Of a stretch of DNA of 64,000 nt, positions 28,638 to 38,579 are shown one piece after another. Source of the stretch: Tranzscheliella williamsii. Lineage: Eukaryota; Basidiomycota; Ustilaginomycetes; Ustilaginales; Ustilaginaceae. Within the stretch, counting starts at the first letter, position 1. Each line of letters opens with the position of its first letter. Under the pieces are notes generated by a model, which saw only the letters and a program-made list of their open reading frames with translations, had not been told where the DNA came from and did no database searches. The stretch covers positions 1-64,000 of the forward strand of contig JALBYF010000071.1 in the NCBI GenBank assembly GCA_023212725.1, given 5' to 3'. The translations under genes and the position numbers were made by a program.

Positions 28638-30611
28638 CTAGTGCGGCCGCGACGGGGAGGCGTCGCGGTGGGTCCAGTCGCTGCGTCTGGTAAGTTGGGG
28701 GTCGGTGCTGGAGGGGTGGGTGGCGAAGGCGCCGTTGAGGGCGGTCTCGACGCTGATGCGGCCGCGGAGGGTGTCGTCGAGGAGCTGTGCGAGGCCGCGG
28801 GGCGCGGGGCGGGCGGGCGTGGCGGGGGCGGGGAGCGAGTCGCCGGCCTGGATCGGGCGCGCCCACTTGCTCGCCGCGCCGCGGTTCGCCGGCAGCCCCG
28901 CAGCCAGATCGTACAGCAGCCGCTGCGAGCGCTCCCGCCGCACCCGCGCCGCTCCGCCCTCGTACGCCTCGGCCACCACCCTCCCCTCCGCAGAACCGGC
29001 CCCGCGCCGCCGCTCCGTCGCCCCAAACCGCCACGTATTCGGCTTCCACTCTTCCTCGTCTGCATCCGACTCCCGCCGCATCGACACGTCGCGCGAGAGC
29101 CCCGGCCGCACCACACGCCCATCGTGCCCCGCATCGCCCCCGCCCGCCTCCCGTGTCCCTCGCCTGCTGCTCCAGTTGAGCAGATCGTCGATCCCCGACT
29201 CCCCAGGACAGTAGTCCGCATCGCCAGGCCCAGGCTGACCCAGCCCCGACGAGAGCGTGGCTTTCTTGTCGTTGGCAAAAAAGCGCAGCTGGTCGGCAGA
29301 CACCTTGGAGACCGTCAGCGCGCCGCGCGGTGGCACAAAGCCGCCACTGGCAGCCGACGTCGAAGCGCTGGCACTGGCCGCATTGGAGCCCTTCCCCACG
29401 CTGCTCGCACGACCAGGCCGAGTCTGGGCCGAGTCGGCCAGAAACGAGCCGTTGCGAGCCGACGGTGCTAGGCTGGCCGGATACGCAGGTCGGCCGCCAT
29501 TGACCAGTGTAGATCTGCCCGGGCCGAGCGCTGGTTCCAGCAGCTGATCGGTGTAGCTCTTGTTGGTATCCGGCATAAAGCTGTTGGCAGGGTCGTCCGC
29601 TCCAGCTTGCACACTAGCGCCGCCCTGACCGTCCGAAAGAGAGAGCTCGGCGGCCTCGGCCACAAAGACGTCCTCTTCTTCCTTGGGAACAAAGGCAAGG
29701 ATGTTTGGCGGGTCCGCAGCCGTAATTGCCCCTGCACGGCTCGGAAGCATCTTGATCTCGGCGTTCGGAGGGCGATGCTTGCACGAGTCCACGGGGATGT
29801 AGATGACCTTGCGAATCTGTACCGGATCGCCGGGCCATAGCTTGTTCGCCTTTCGCAGCACCTGGATGTCGGCGCCGTAGTGCAGGGCGAGCGACGAGAG
29901 AGTATCTGTGGGCGCCACGGGATGGATCAGTACACGGACCTCCTGCGCGTTGGCGTCTGGTTTGGGACGGGCGCTGTGGCCAGAGCCGGATGCCAGGCGT
30001 GAGGTCGCAGTGGAAAGGGTAGATCTGCTTTCTCGAAGGCCGAACCAGTCCTCCAGGCGGTCTAAAGTGCTTTCAAGCTTTGGGTTGGAATGACCCTTAT
30101 GGTCGTCATCATCGTCGCTTGGACGTGAGGCGGATGTGATCTCGCTCGCAGCTCTCGCTTTGCCCCGGTTCCGGGGCCCTGACAGCGTAGAAGAGACGGG
30201 GTCGGCGGGCCATTTGTAACCGGTCGCGTCGTCGGTGGACGAGCCACTGAAGAGGCCAGCAAGCCCTGCGCCGATCGCTTTCCATTCCGACGCCACGGCT
30301 GAGGGATGGCGGGGAGGCTCGCCGGGCCTGCGCTGGGTGGACGGTAAAGTCGGTCTCGGGGACGGCGATCGAAGTGGATGTCGTTCAACGACTTCGGATG
30401 CCAATGAAGAACTCGTAGCAGTGGCATAGCGCGACGCGGTAAGCGACGATGGCGACGATTTGCGACTCCTCAGCTGTTGCGATTGCTGTGACGATGCATG
30501 AGAGGAAGGAGGCTGTAACGAGTCGCTGGTCTGTGTCGCCCACGGGTCGAAATCGAACGAGGAGGCGGAATCCGCCTGGTGGCTCGTCTGTAGCCACGGC
30601 GAGGCGGTCAT
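28638..30611 (-). CDS. LysM domain protein
   Basis: A 657-aa intronless frame from the ATG at 30611. One LysM domain is visible near residues 222-275 (VLIHPVAPTDTLSSLALHYGADI, then LRKANKLWPGDPVQIRKVIYIPVD, shown here in parts). No signal peptide or membrane segment precedes it, so the protein is probably intracellular like LYSMD-type proteins rather than a secreted chitin-binding effector. The rest is Ser/Ala/Pro-rich and looks disordered. A short conserved-looking C-terminal segment reads RGLAQLLDDTLRGRISVETALNGAF. It is convergent with the GFA-type gene (gap about 200 bp) and divergent from ARPC4. Function is unknown. Confidence 0.8.
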   Translation of the reverse strand: MTASPWLQTSHQADSASSFDFDPWATQTSDSLQPPSSHASSQQSQQLRSRKSSPSSLTASRYATATSSSLASEVVERHPLRSPSPRPTLPSTQRRPGEPPRHPSAVASEWKAIGAGLAGLFSGSSTDDATGYKWPADPVSSTLSGPRNRGKARAASEITSASRPSDDDDDHKGHSNPKLESTLDRLEDWFGLRESRSTLSTATSRLASGSGHSARPKPDANAQEVRVLIHPVAPTDTLSSLALHYGADIQVLRKANKLWPGDPVQIRKVIYIPVDSCKHRPPNAEIKMLPSRAGAITAADPPNILAFVPKEEEDVFVAEAAELSLSDGQGGASVQAGADDPANSFMPDTNKSYTDQLLEPALGPGRSTLVNGGRPAYPASLAPSARNGSFLADSAQTRPGRASSVGKGSNAASASASTSAASGGFVPPRGALTVSKVSADQLRFFANDKKATLSSGLGQPGPGDADYCPGESGIDDLLNWSSRRGTREAGGGDAGHDGRVVRPGLSRDVSMRRESDADEEEWKPNTWRFGATERRRGAGSAEGRVVAEAYEGGAARVRRERSQRLLYDLAAGLPANRGAASKWARPIQAGDSLPAPATPARPAPRGLAQLLDDTLRGRISVETALNGAFATHPSSTDPQLTRRSDWTHRDASPSRPH

Positions 30612-31175
30612 TGCATCTACAGGCGCAGCCCTTCCTCCTGGAGCAACACACCAGAGACGGATGGATCAAAAATCAGCCATGGGCAGAGGAGACCGGCAGC
30701 AACAGCCACGCAAAGGCAGCAAAGCCGACGTCTACGTAGCCCGAGGTGTAGATAGAATTCGCGTCTGATCGCAGCCTGCTGCACCACAGCGGTCTGGCGA
30801 TGTCGATGCAGCGGTCTGGCGATGCCGATGCAGCGGTCTTGCGATCGTCGACGCAGCAGTCTATTGTCGATGCTACTGTGGGGGGAAGGCGAGGGAGGGG
30901 TTGAGGAGGTGTGAGTGTTGGGTGTTGGGTGTTGCACTCAGGCATCGCAGGACGTGGCACGGACATCGCAGCTGCCATGTTAAGTCCCAATCAGCGCGCC
31001 GATGGCAAAACTGATCGGGGCGCCGATCTGTTGATTGGGCACTGCATGACGGTAAGATGATCGCACGGGGCACGGCGAGGACACACCATCCCGACTCGAC
31101 CCCGCAGCCGGTATCCTTTGCTCCCCTATCTAGTGTCTTGTTCGTTGCCGTTTCGTCGCGGCTGTGCTATCTACC
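30612..31175. promoter_or_regulatory. Divergent region LysM gene / ARPC4
   Basis: A 564-bp region between two divergently transcribed genes. It holds about three and a half copies of a 22-bp repeat (30788-30862) and a GTTGGGTGTTGGGTGTTG run near 30917-30936. No gene is supported. Confidence 0.5.
30788..30862. repeat. 22-bp imperfect tandem repeat
   Basis: Copies start with AGCGGTCTGGCGATG at 30788 and 30810. A diverged copy (AGCGGTCTTGCGAT) follows at 30832, and a fragment (AGCAGTCT) after it. The array sits in the shared promoter of the LysM gene and ARPC4. Confidence 0.8.
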
Positions 31176-31857
31176 ATGGTATGTCGTCGTGTTGCAGCCA
31201 GGGGGGGAGGACTTGCTGACCGTGCCTGTTTGCCGCTGTCTGCGTATGCTCACTAGTCCAACACGCTCCGGCCATATCTCTCGTGCGTGAGGTCGACGCT
31301 GACGGCGGCGATGACGCTCGAGAACTTCGCTTCCCAGGTGGTAGAACGGCATAACAAGCCCGAGGTCGAGGCCCGCACCTCCCGCGAAGTGCTGCTCCAG
31401 CCACTCACCATCGCCCGCAACGAAAACGAAAAGGTCTTGATCGAGCCAAGCGTCAACTCGGTCCGCATCAGCATCCGCATCAAGCAGGCCGACGAGATCG
31501 AACGCATCCTCGCCCACAAATTCACCCGCTTCCTCATGCAGCGTGCCGAAAGCTTTGTCATCCTCCGCAGAAAGCCCGTCCAGGGCTACGACATCTCGTT
31601 CCTCATCACCAACTTCCACTCGGAATCCATGCTCAAACACAAACTCGTCGACTTTATCATCCAGTTCATGGAAGAAGTAGACAAGGAAATCTCCGAAATG
31701 AAGCTCTCCCTCAACGCAAGAGCGCGCATCGTCGCCGAATCCTATCTCTCCACCGTAAGTCGTCTCCTTCTTGCCACCCGCCATGTCGGCGCAAGACCCT
31801 CACCCTGTTGACCAACCCTATTCTCTCTGCTGGCCTCCTCGGTAACAGTTCGCATGA
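31176..31857 (+). CDS. ARC19: Arp2/3 complex subunit 4 (ARPC4)
   Basis: Three exons: 31176-31178, 31257-31754 and 31849-31857. The protein is 169 aa, the usual length. Exon 1 contributes only the start ATG (ATG|GTATGT); exon 2 starts after CACTAG and continues directly [19 protein letters not shown], the exact conserved N-terminus of ARPC4. Exon 3 adds Phe, Ala and the stop, matching the family's short C-terminal end after IVAESYLST. Further hallmarks are [36 protein letters not shown] and [16 protein letters not shown]4 is a core subunit of the Arp2/3 complex, which nucleates branched actin filaments at endocytic sites in fungi. It is divergent from the LysM gene. Confidence 0.9.
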
Positions 31858-32104
31858 GCACCGCTGTTCTTTACACGCATCTAGCAAGCATGCCATTGCC
31901 AAGTACCGTCACCGTACCGCACAGTCGGCTGTGGTGCTGTATCGACTGTGTTGCGCGATCGAGAACGCGCTGAATACAGGAATGGCTAGACGGCGGAGAA
32001 GTCGACCCAATGTCGTATCCGTGCGGAAGCCATGCCGGCACAACCAGCCGGGCTGCGCATCGAGGAACGGCAGCTTGTCGGGGGTGGAGGGCGGGAGGTG
32101 AGGG

Positions 32105-35100
32105 TCAGGAAGGCTTGGACAGTCTCCTCTTTTTCGGGTTGGGCGGGGCGGGGTCGGCAGGCGCGGCCGAGCTGTTCGTGGTTGGTTGGGCGCCACCGCG
32201 CAACGCGCTAGCGGTCGCGAGCACGGTCTGGTCGTCCGCCAGGCTAGGCTGCAGAGCGCGTCCCGGTGGGCACGCGCGGCCGTGATGCGGCCGAGGCGGA
32301 TCGTCGTCGTCCCACGTAAGGTCGATGACCGGAATCGCCTCGCCGGACAGCCCGGCGCATGTGTCCGAGCTTTTTCGGGCCAGGTCTGTCCTGCCTGCAT
32401 CCGCCGTGCTGCCCACATTCCCGTCGGTGCGTGTTTCGTTCTCGGCTTCAGCAGAAGTGGCCGTCTGGTAGGCTGCCCATTCGTCCTGCAGCGCCCGCAT
32501 TGTGGTGTCGACGCGAATGGGTGGCGGTTCGGGCATGTGCCCGCGGCGTAGATCTCGTGCCAAGGGAGGCTCCCCCGCAACACGGTCGCCATACGAGCGT
32601 TCGGATTCCACAAAGCTCGGCAGACCGACGCCGGTCGATGATGGCCCTTCCCTGACCGCCGTGGCCGTATCATCGCCGGCGCTCGGCGCCGAGACGGTGG
32701 TTGGAGAAGCGGACGATGGAGGCTGCGGAACTAGATCGCGGGTTAGTTTGAATCCAAGGAGTGACGGCGGCACCGCCGTGTTCAGAGCCAGCTTCGCTGG
32801 CCAGCCCAGTCGAGCCCCCGGCAGAGAGTCGCCAAGCCCAGCAGAAGCAGCGTTGGCCTGCGTGGCCGCCGTCGCGCCGCCATAGAGCCCAGAGTACGAT
32901 CCTGAAGAGGTTCTGCTGCCGTGGCCACCCGCAGCAGCAGCAGGTACGCTCTGGGCAGTGTCGAGGTATTCTGGACGTTCCCATGGACTCAGTCCGCCCG
33001 GCGTAAACCAGCCCTTCCGGAGTGCCGCATGTGCGCTGGGCGCTACAAAGAGGCCATGCTCGTCAGCAACGGGCCCCAAGGTAAAGCTGAGCTTCTGCAT
33101 GCACTCGTTCCTTTGGCCAGTTGCAAGATCCAATCCGTTCAGTTGATCCTCGATTTCGGGAATGCAGGTGGCCAAGAGCGGAGGCGGAAGTTCGTCGAGC
33201 ACATAGCTCAAACAATCCAGCAAGATGGTGAATGAACGGCCGAGCTCAATCACCTTTCCAGCCTCCAGCGTCAGCTGCAGCAACGTCTTGACAAGCCGAT
33301 GAACCAGCCCCTTGGCAGAGCTGCCCCATAAGCAGTTGAAGCGTAAGACAAGGCAAAGCAGATCCACAGTAGACGTACTGTATAGCAGGGCGTCCAATTT
33401 GAGGGAGAAATGGCCTGTCCCACTGGCAGTGGCAGTGTCCTCCAGCGCAGCGACAATTGAGTCCAGAATGTAGTTGCAGCAGTCGGCATCCGTGGCGTTG
33501 GATGCAAAGCTCTTCTGATACTCGCACATGCGGAGCAGCGAGTCGAAGACACGTTGGATGCCCGATCGAATGGACACTGAAGTTGGCGTTCCCAAGGTCG
33601 AGACTCTTGGCATTGACTCTCCTCGACCTTTGTCAAGATCATCCAGCTCCGATTCTGCCGAAGGCGGCAACGCTTCGGCTTCTGGCAGCAGACCGCCCTG
33701 CTTTCGGATCTCCTCTGAAAGACTCTTGAGACCGACATCTGCAAACTTCAGCGCGATGCCAGCCGAATGGCAGTCGCGGAGGAGCTGTAAGCCTATCCTC
33801 GGATTCTCGATGAAAATGTCGCTGAAGATGCCGGTGGCAAGCGCCTTGGTCTTTGACTCTGCCCGCGACTGGAAGCTCGATTCCACCACATGCAGACGTT
33901 CGAAGGTCTCAACAAGCTCGCTGGCAACGATCGAAGTGTCCCAGCCGTTGAGTCTCTCTTTGACCGAGTCCGCATCGATGGCGGTAAAGTCTTTTAGGAG
34001 AAGGCTTGCTTCGTCGAGATGGATTATCACGTTGTCAATGATACGGTGCGGGTTGCAGCCCCAGATCGACTTGCAGACCTCCCTAACCGCCAGCACGCAT
34101 CCCCGCGGGTCTCGTCGAAATGCGACCCGCATCGACTCGGAGCGTAGCAAGCTCTTCCATAGCACCACAATGCTATCTGTTTGAGGATTTTTGTCCGCCA
34201 AAGTATCATCGCTCAAACAGATAAGATAGACAATCATCTTCAACAGAGACGGCAGATTTGTTTGCGTGAATAGGAGCGTCGTTTGAGCGGCAAGGGCCTT
34301 GCTCTCTTCCCATGATAGACCATCCTCTCTGTCACTGGCGCTGGCCAAGAGCAAAGAGAGGAACTGTACAAGCCCCACAAAAGATGGCACAGCTAGAGTA
34401 CTGCGGGCCGCAGGATCCGTCATCTTTCTTGTCATGGCCCAAAGGCATGGGAGTATGAAACTGTCCACAAGCACCGAGACATTGAGGGTAGCTTGCGCGA
34501 CCAAACGCAAAATCAGTGAAAGCAAAGGCTCGAGTGGAAGCGAGCTTCCCATGTCCGCAGCTTGTTCGATCCGGCCCACAAGGTGGGTCAACCAACGGGC
34601 ATGGCGTTCGTCGATCTCCAGTGACGCTTCTAGGTAGAGCTGCTCGATGAGTTGAGCAGCCGTCGCAACGAGAGTATCATCAGATCTTTCCAATACGCTA
34701 TCCACAATGGCGAGCTCTACCGCCTCATCCGTAGTGGCGTCCAGCTGCAAGAACAGACTTCGAAAAGCAACCAATCTGTCGACGCTTGACGTTGCTCCGA
34801 CTTCTTCTCTTGAAAATTTGTCGAGCAGAGAACCTACGTCCGACCGCACGTCGGCCACATGCTGGAGAAGAACGGTATTGTTGGTAGTGCTTCCGATATT
34901 GGCAGATGGAGCGAGTTGTTCCGGATTTCCCTCAATCACCGTTCTGAGGCGGAGGAGAGTGGTTGAGGCCATGACCGCCTGTTTGTCATTGCGGATAGAG
35001 CTGGCATGGTTGAGCTGCTGACGCACGAGTTGATTCAGTGTGCCCATAATATCCATCGAGCGCCACACAACGGAGAATTGGATGACCAGATTGAAGGTCG

Positions 35101-37756
35101 AACGTGCCAAACTATCAGAGAGAGGGCGCAGCAGCAGTGCGGCAAGAAGCTGTGCTAGCGCCTCTAAGTCCTCGCCCATTTCTAAGACGGCGGCGACCAT
35201 GGACAGATCCTCGCCTTTGATTGCGTCAATACGATCGAACAGAGCTGTCAACAGCTGGTTTCGATAAATCTTGCATCTGACGAACCGGGAGGCCGACCAG
35301 AGACGAACTAGATTGTCGCCAAGCTGCTTGGCCTTCTCATTTCCCGTTGCGGACGTCGGCGCTTCACTTGTGGTGTGAAGGCTGGATGGGACCGGTTCGT
35401 GCCGCTGCTCGCCAAATATGGAGGGCAGAAAACTGTGGAGCTGACGAAGCGCCCTTCGCTCAGCAGCCTCTTCGTATGTCTCTTTGGATCGATCGCCATA
35501 GATAGCCTGTTTACGCTGTTGGTACACTGAAGCTGGCTGGTCATACAACGGAAGAGACCGGAGGAGACGGAGGTGCAAAGAATCCTTGGAGACCTGCGCC
35601 GCCTTACCACCATTCGCCGTTTCATGCGCCAATGATGTGGTCATGCCCCGCGCAATTAGGCGTTGCAGATACTTGGAGTAGGAGAAGATACCGCGCCTAG
35701 CAAGCTCGCCGAAAAGAATGACAATGGAATCCACACTGACACTTTTGAGTAGATCCAGTGTGGTGTCCGGAGAGGAACGGTCTGGCGGAATGCTAGGACG
35801 GTGCGGGTAAAGAGCTGCCTCGACATCACCAAGCCATTTGATCAGCGTTGGCTCGACATTGACCTTACGTGCTTTCTTGGACCTTTTTCCTGATCCATGA
35901 GCATGAACAGAGACATCATCGCTGCTTTGGTTTGACTCGTCCCAAGCAACGCCAAAGCGAATCTTCTCGATCAAAGTCGCTGCAAGGTACTGGCGAGCAA
36001 TGCCAGACCGGCGGTCGGTACAGGCCCAAGTCAGGATGATCGCAAGCCGAGGAGGCCAAGAAACATCGTCAAAACCCGATTGAATTTTGTTGGGCGGTTG
36101 CTGTGATTGAAGAAACACTTCATCGATGGTCTTCATGTCCAGAGAGTCGAGAGCAGCGATATCGTTGTGCAGAGCAGAGGCAGACGTGCCTGTTTCTACG
36201 TCGCTACATGCGTTCCGTACATCTTTCTTCTCCAAGAGAAGGCGCTGTACTCTGGGTCGAGTGTGACGGTTCAAGTACTCCAGGCCTATCAGAAAGCCGG
36301 TCTTGTCGCCTTCATCTGCCTCGATCTCTTGGATCAACCGCACAAGTGTAGACGAATGCTCGTACCACAGACGTGGACTCACCAAAACATCCGGATTGGA
36401 CTCGCATGTGAGCCTTAGTAGACGCAACAGGGTTCTGCGCAGATCGCCACCGGACCGGCGACTAAAGCGGGTTTCGAGCTGACCAAGAAGGGCTGTGAGG
36501 AACGACTTGGCGAAGCACCTGCGCTGAAGGATGAGAGTCAAGACTTCGTGAATGAGCTCCAGAAGGAACGGCAGTTGAACGATGTTGGCGGATGCGAAAG
36601 CTTCTAAGATCCATCGCACAAGAATAGTCCGGTCAAGCAGCTGTTGAAGTTGCAGATGACGGGCGAGAGAAAGGCTGTAAGCCCATTTTGTCACCCACCG
36701 TTCTTCGTCCACTTCGCTCCGAAGCACTGAACAGACTTCTTTGCCATCGAACGCTGGTGAAGAGGTTGCGTTCACGGTGCGAGGAAGGTGAGTGGCGCGA
36801 GTGGACGGAGCAGCGTGGCTTCCCGGAGTTCTTGGCTGCATGTAGGATGACGGAGTTGCGGGAGACGGTGCGGCGGTGGAGGAAGCTTCGGGCAGCTGAA
36901 CAAGATGGAGTTCAGCCAGCTGCTTGGCAACCCAGCTACACAGATTGGTGGTGATCTCAGGGACAATGGAGGCTGCTGTTTTGTTTCGCAGCGATGAAAG
37001 CTCAGCGACGCCGAGAGAGCGGATGAACCAGACAGCACGAGATACCTCGACACTCTTGCGGCTTGCAAGAGTAGCTCTTGGCATGGATGGGGAAGCGGAA
37101 CTCGGCGCCTGACCAAAAGCAGACGTCCGAGGCGAGGGATGGCTAGAAAAACTGCTAGACGAAGAGGGCGGAGGTAGGGCAGCGATGGCATGAGCGCTAG
37201 ACACAGTAGATATCGATCCTCCAGCCCATAGCATCTCGAACAGCTTCTCGCCTCGGAAACCATGAGGAACATGACGGGAGAGTCGTGAGAGCGGGACATT
37301 AGGATCGGCGAGATCCTTGACATAGCTGGCGAGCTTGATCTCGTTGAGCGTGACACGCGATGGGGCTTTGTACTGGCCGAGAGCAATACTATCTCGATGA
37401 ATCTCCTGCCTCCGGTGGGAGATTTCCTGGACCCAACGGGAAAGAGAGGCCAAGATGTCTTTCGAGGAGAGTCGATCGTAGATGAGTTGATTTGCCGAGA
37501 AAGACTCATTACGGACATAGGGGCGAGCAATGAAACCCTTCCTTACAGAAGCTTGCGACATGTCGTCCTCAGCCTGGTGGGGCTTAGTTGGGAAGAGGTC
37601 CGGAACATCTTGCCTGGGGGCCTGGGGGTGAAGAGGAGGTCTCCAATCCGGCGGCTGCTGATGGTCGGGACCATCAACATCATCGCCCATGACTGTGCCA
37701 CGCTTGGGACCTTGTGCATCCTTGTCGCCAAAAGTGGCGGCTGAAGCGGTCGCCAT
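32105..37756 (-). CDS. MED12: Mediator complex subunit 12
   Basis: A single 1883-aa frame from the ATG at 37756. Med12 (Srb8) is part of the Cdk8 kinase module of Mediator in the nucleus and activates Cdk8-cyclin C. The N-terminal region near residues 40-180 contains the conserved Med12 segment, with FSANQLIYDRLSSKDIL and LADPNVPLSRLSRHVPHGFRG followed by KLFEMLW. Further on, EERWVTKWAYSLSLARHLQ and LDRTILVRWILEAFASANI match the block conserved in fungal and animal Med12. The remainder is alpha-helical and weakly conserved, and the last 200 residues are disordered. The region carries no introns. It is divergent from the LeuRS gene. Confidence 0.88.
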   Translation of the reverse strand: MATASAATFGDKDAQGPKRGTVMGDDVDGPDHQQPPDWRPPLHPQAPRQDVPDLFPTKPHQAEDDMSQASVRKGFIARPYVRNESFSANQLIYDRLSSKDILASLSRWVQEISHRRQEIHRDSIALGQYKAPSRVTLNEIKLASYVKDLADPNVPLSRLSRHVPHGFRGEKLFEMLWAGGSISTVSSAHAIAALPPPSSSSSFSSHPSPRTSAFGQAPSSASPSMPRATLASRKSVEVSRAVWFIRSLGVAELSSLRNKTAASIVPEITTNLCSWVAKQLAELHLVQLPEASSTAAPSPATPSSYMQPRTPGSHAAPSTRATHLPRTVNATSSPAFDGKEVCSVLRSEVDEERWVTKWAYSLSLARHLQLQQLLDRTILVRWILEAFASANIVQLPFLLELIHEVLTLILQRRCFAKSFLTALLGQLETRFSRRSGGDLRRTLLRLLRLTCESNPDVLVSPRLWYEHSSTLVRLIQEIEADEGDKTGFLIGLEYLNRHTRPRVQRLLLEKKDVRNACSDVETGTSASALHNDIAALDSLDMKTIDEVFLQSQQPPNKIQSGFDDVSWPPRLAIILTWACTDRRSGIARQYLAATLIEKIRFGVAWDESNQSSDDVSVHAHGSGKRSKKARKVNVEPTLIKWLGDVEAALYPHRPSIPPDRSSPDTTLDLLKSVSVDSIVILFGELARRGIFSYSKYLQRLIARGMTTSLAHETANGGKAAQVSKDSLHLRLLRSLPLYDQPASVYQQRKQAIYGDRSKETYEEAAERRALRQLHSFLPSIFGEQRHEPVPSSLHTTSEAPTSATGNEKAKQLGDNLVRLWSASRFVRCKIYRNQLLTALFDRIDAIKGEDLSMVAAVLEMGEDLEALAQLLAALLLRPLSDSLARSTFNLVIQFSVVWRSMDIMGTLNQLVRQQLNHASSIRNDKQAVMASTTLLRLRTVIEGNPEQLAPSANIGSTTNNTVLLQHVADVRSDVGSLLDKFSREEVGATSSVDRLVAFRSLFLQLDATTDEAVELAIVDSVLERSDDTLVATAAQLIEQLYLEASLEIDERHARWLTHLVGRIEQAADMGSSLPLEPLLSLILRLVAQATLNVSVLVDSFILPCLWAMTRKMTDPAARSTLAVPSFVGLVQFLSLLLASASDREDGLSWEESKALAAQTTLLFTQTNLPSLLKMIVYLICLSDDTLADKNPQTDSIVVLWKSLLRSESMRVAFRRDPRGCVLAVREVCKSIWGCNPHRIIDNVIIHLDEASLLLKDFTAIDADSVKERLNGWDTSIVASELVETFERLHVVESSFQSRAESKTKALATGIFSDIFIENPRIGLQLLRDCHSAGIALKFADVGLKSLSEEIRKQGGLLPEAEALPPSAESELDDLDKGRGESMPRVSTLGTPTSVSIRSGIQRVFDSLLRMCEYQKSFASNATDADCCNYILDSIVAALEDTATASGTGHFSLKLDALLYSTSTVDLLCLVLRFNCLWGSSAKGLVHRLVKTLLQLTLEAGKVIELGRSFTILLDCLSYVLDELPPPLLATCIPEIEDQLNGLDLATGQRNECMQKLSFTLGPVADEHGLFVAPSAHAALRKGWFTPGGLSPWERPEYLDTAQSVPAAAAGGHGSRTSSGSYSGLYGGATAATQANAASAGLGDSLPGARLGWPAKLALNTAVPPSLLGFKLTRDLVPQPPSSASPTTVSAPSAGDDTATAVREGPSSTGVGLPSFVESERSYGDRVAGEPPLARDLRRGHMPEPPPIRVDTTMRALQDEWAAYQTATSAEAENETRTDGNVGSTADAGRTDLARKSSDTCAGLSGEAIPVIDLTWDDDDPPRPHHGRACPPGRALQPSLADDQTVLATASALRGGAQPTTNSSAAPADPAPPNPKKRRLSKPS

Positions 37757-38579
37757 GGCTGGGACGATGCTCGAGGAGGAAGTAGGGACGACCTGACGGC
37801 TTGGTGTAGGCTAATGGCATCGCTGTAAGCTGATGGAGAGACCAGCTGCGGTTGGTACTGTGTTGGGCAATGGCAGTCCGAGAAGCTGTCGCGCCAACCT
37901 ATCGAGCCCTCTGCGCTCTCACCCGCTCGAGTCGGGGCCAGTGCGGCGTGATGCTACCTACGGAATGGATGGGATTGGGTTGAGGTTGTGCCATGCGACA
38001 TGGAGAGCTCTATCATCGCTTCCATCTACGTGGATGGCGTTGGTGATAGGTACTCTCAGCATTCGCATTGACTCCCATTCACTTTCCTATTCAGCGCTGT
38101 TCACTATCCTCTTCAACGCTCACCAGTCGACCTCCACGTCTCGTCAACAGCATACAACACATCGCCGTAACCCGACAAAGCAGCATCCTCATCCAACATG
38201 ACTCGTGCGAGTGAACTGAGCAAAGGAAACCAAACAAAAAAGATGAAAAATAGAGAGAGGCGAGCAAGTCGAATTGATGGGCGCGGGTCAGATGCAACCT
38301 TACTACTTTGCCAGCGCTGGAAGCTTTCTTCTTCGAACAGCGATTTGCAGACTGAGCCAACTGTTGCCTCGCTCGTCATCATCTACCACTTTCTTTCAAC
38401 GTCGCAGCGTCGCAAACGCAACAAAGCGCACCTTTCGCAGGCGACTGAGCAAGACGTCGAACATTCTCCGTTCCCTCGCGGCCTTGAAGCCATTTTCGAG
38501 GCCTCCTTTTCGTCTTCCAGCTCCGCCCACCACCTCCTCCTTTCACACTACCCGGCTTCCAGCCTTGCAGACCGTCATC
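37757..38579. promoter_or_regulatory. Divergent region MED12 / LeuRS, with open in-frame extension of LeuRS
   Basis: This 823-bp region separates MED12 from the conserved LeuRS start. Its right part, 38277-38579, is open in the LeuRS frame from an ATG 30 bp after an in-frame TGA (38244-38246) and encodes 101 residues with no Asp or Glu and many Arg. It may be an alternative N-terminal presequence or simply a leader. Confidence 0.5.

Noticed and set aside
28296..29471. 391-codon plus-strand frame opposite the LysM gene
   Set aside because: Antisense shadow in GC-rich sequence, overlapping the last exon of the GFA-type gene.
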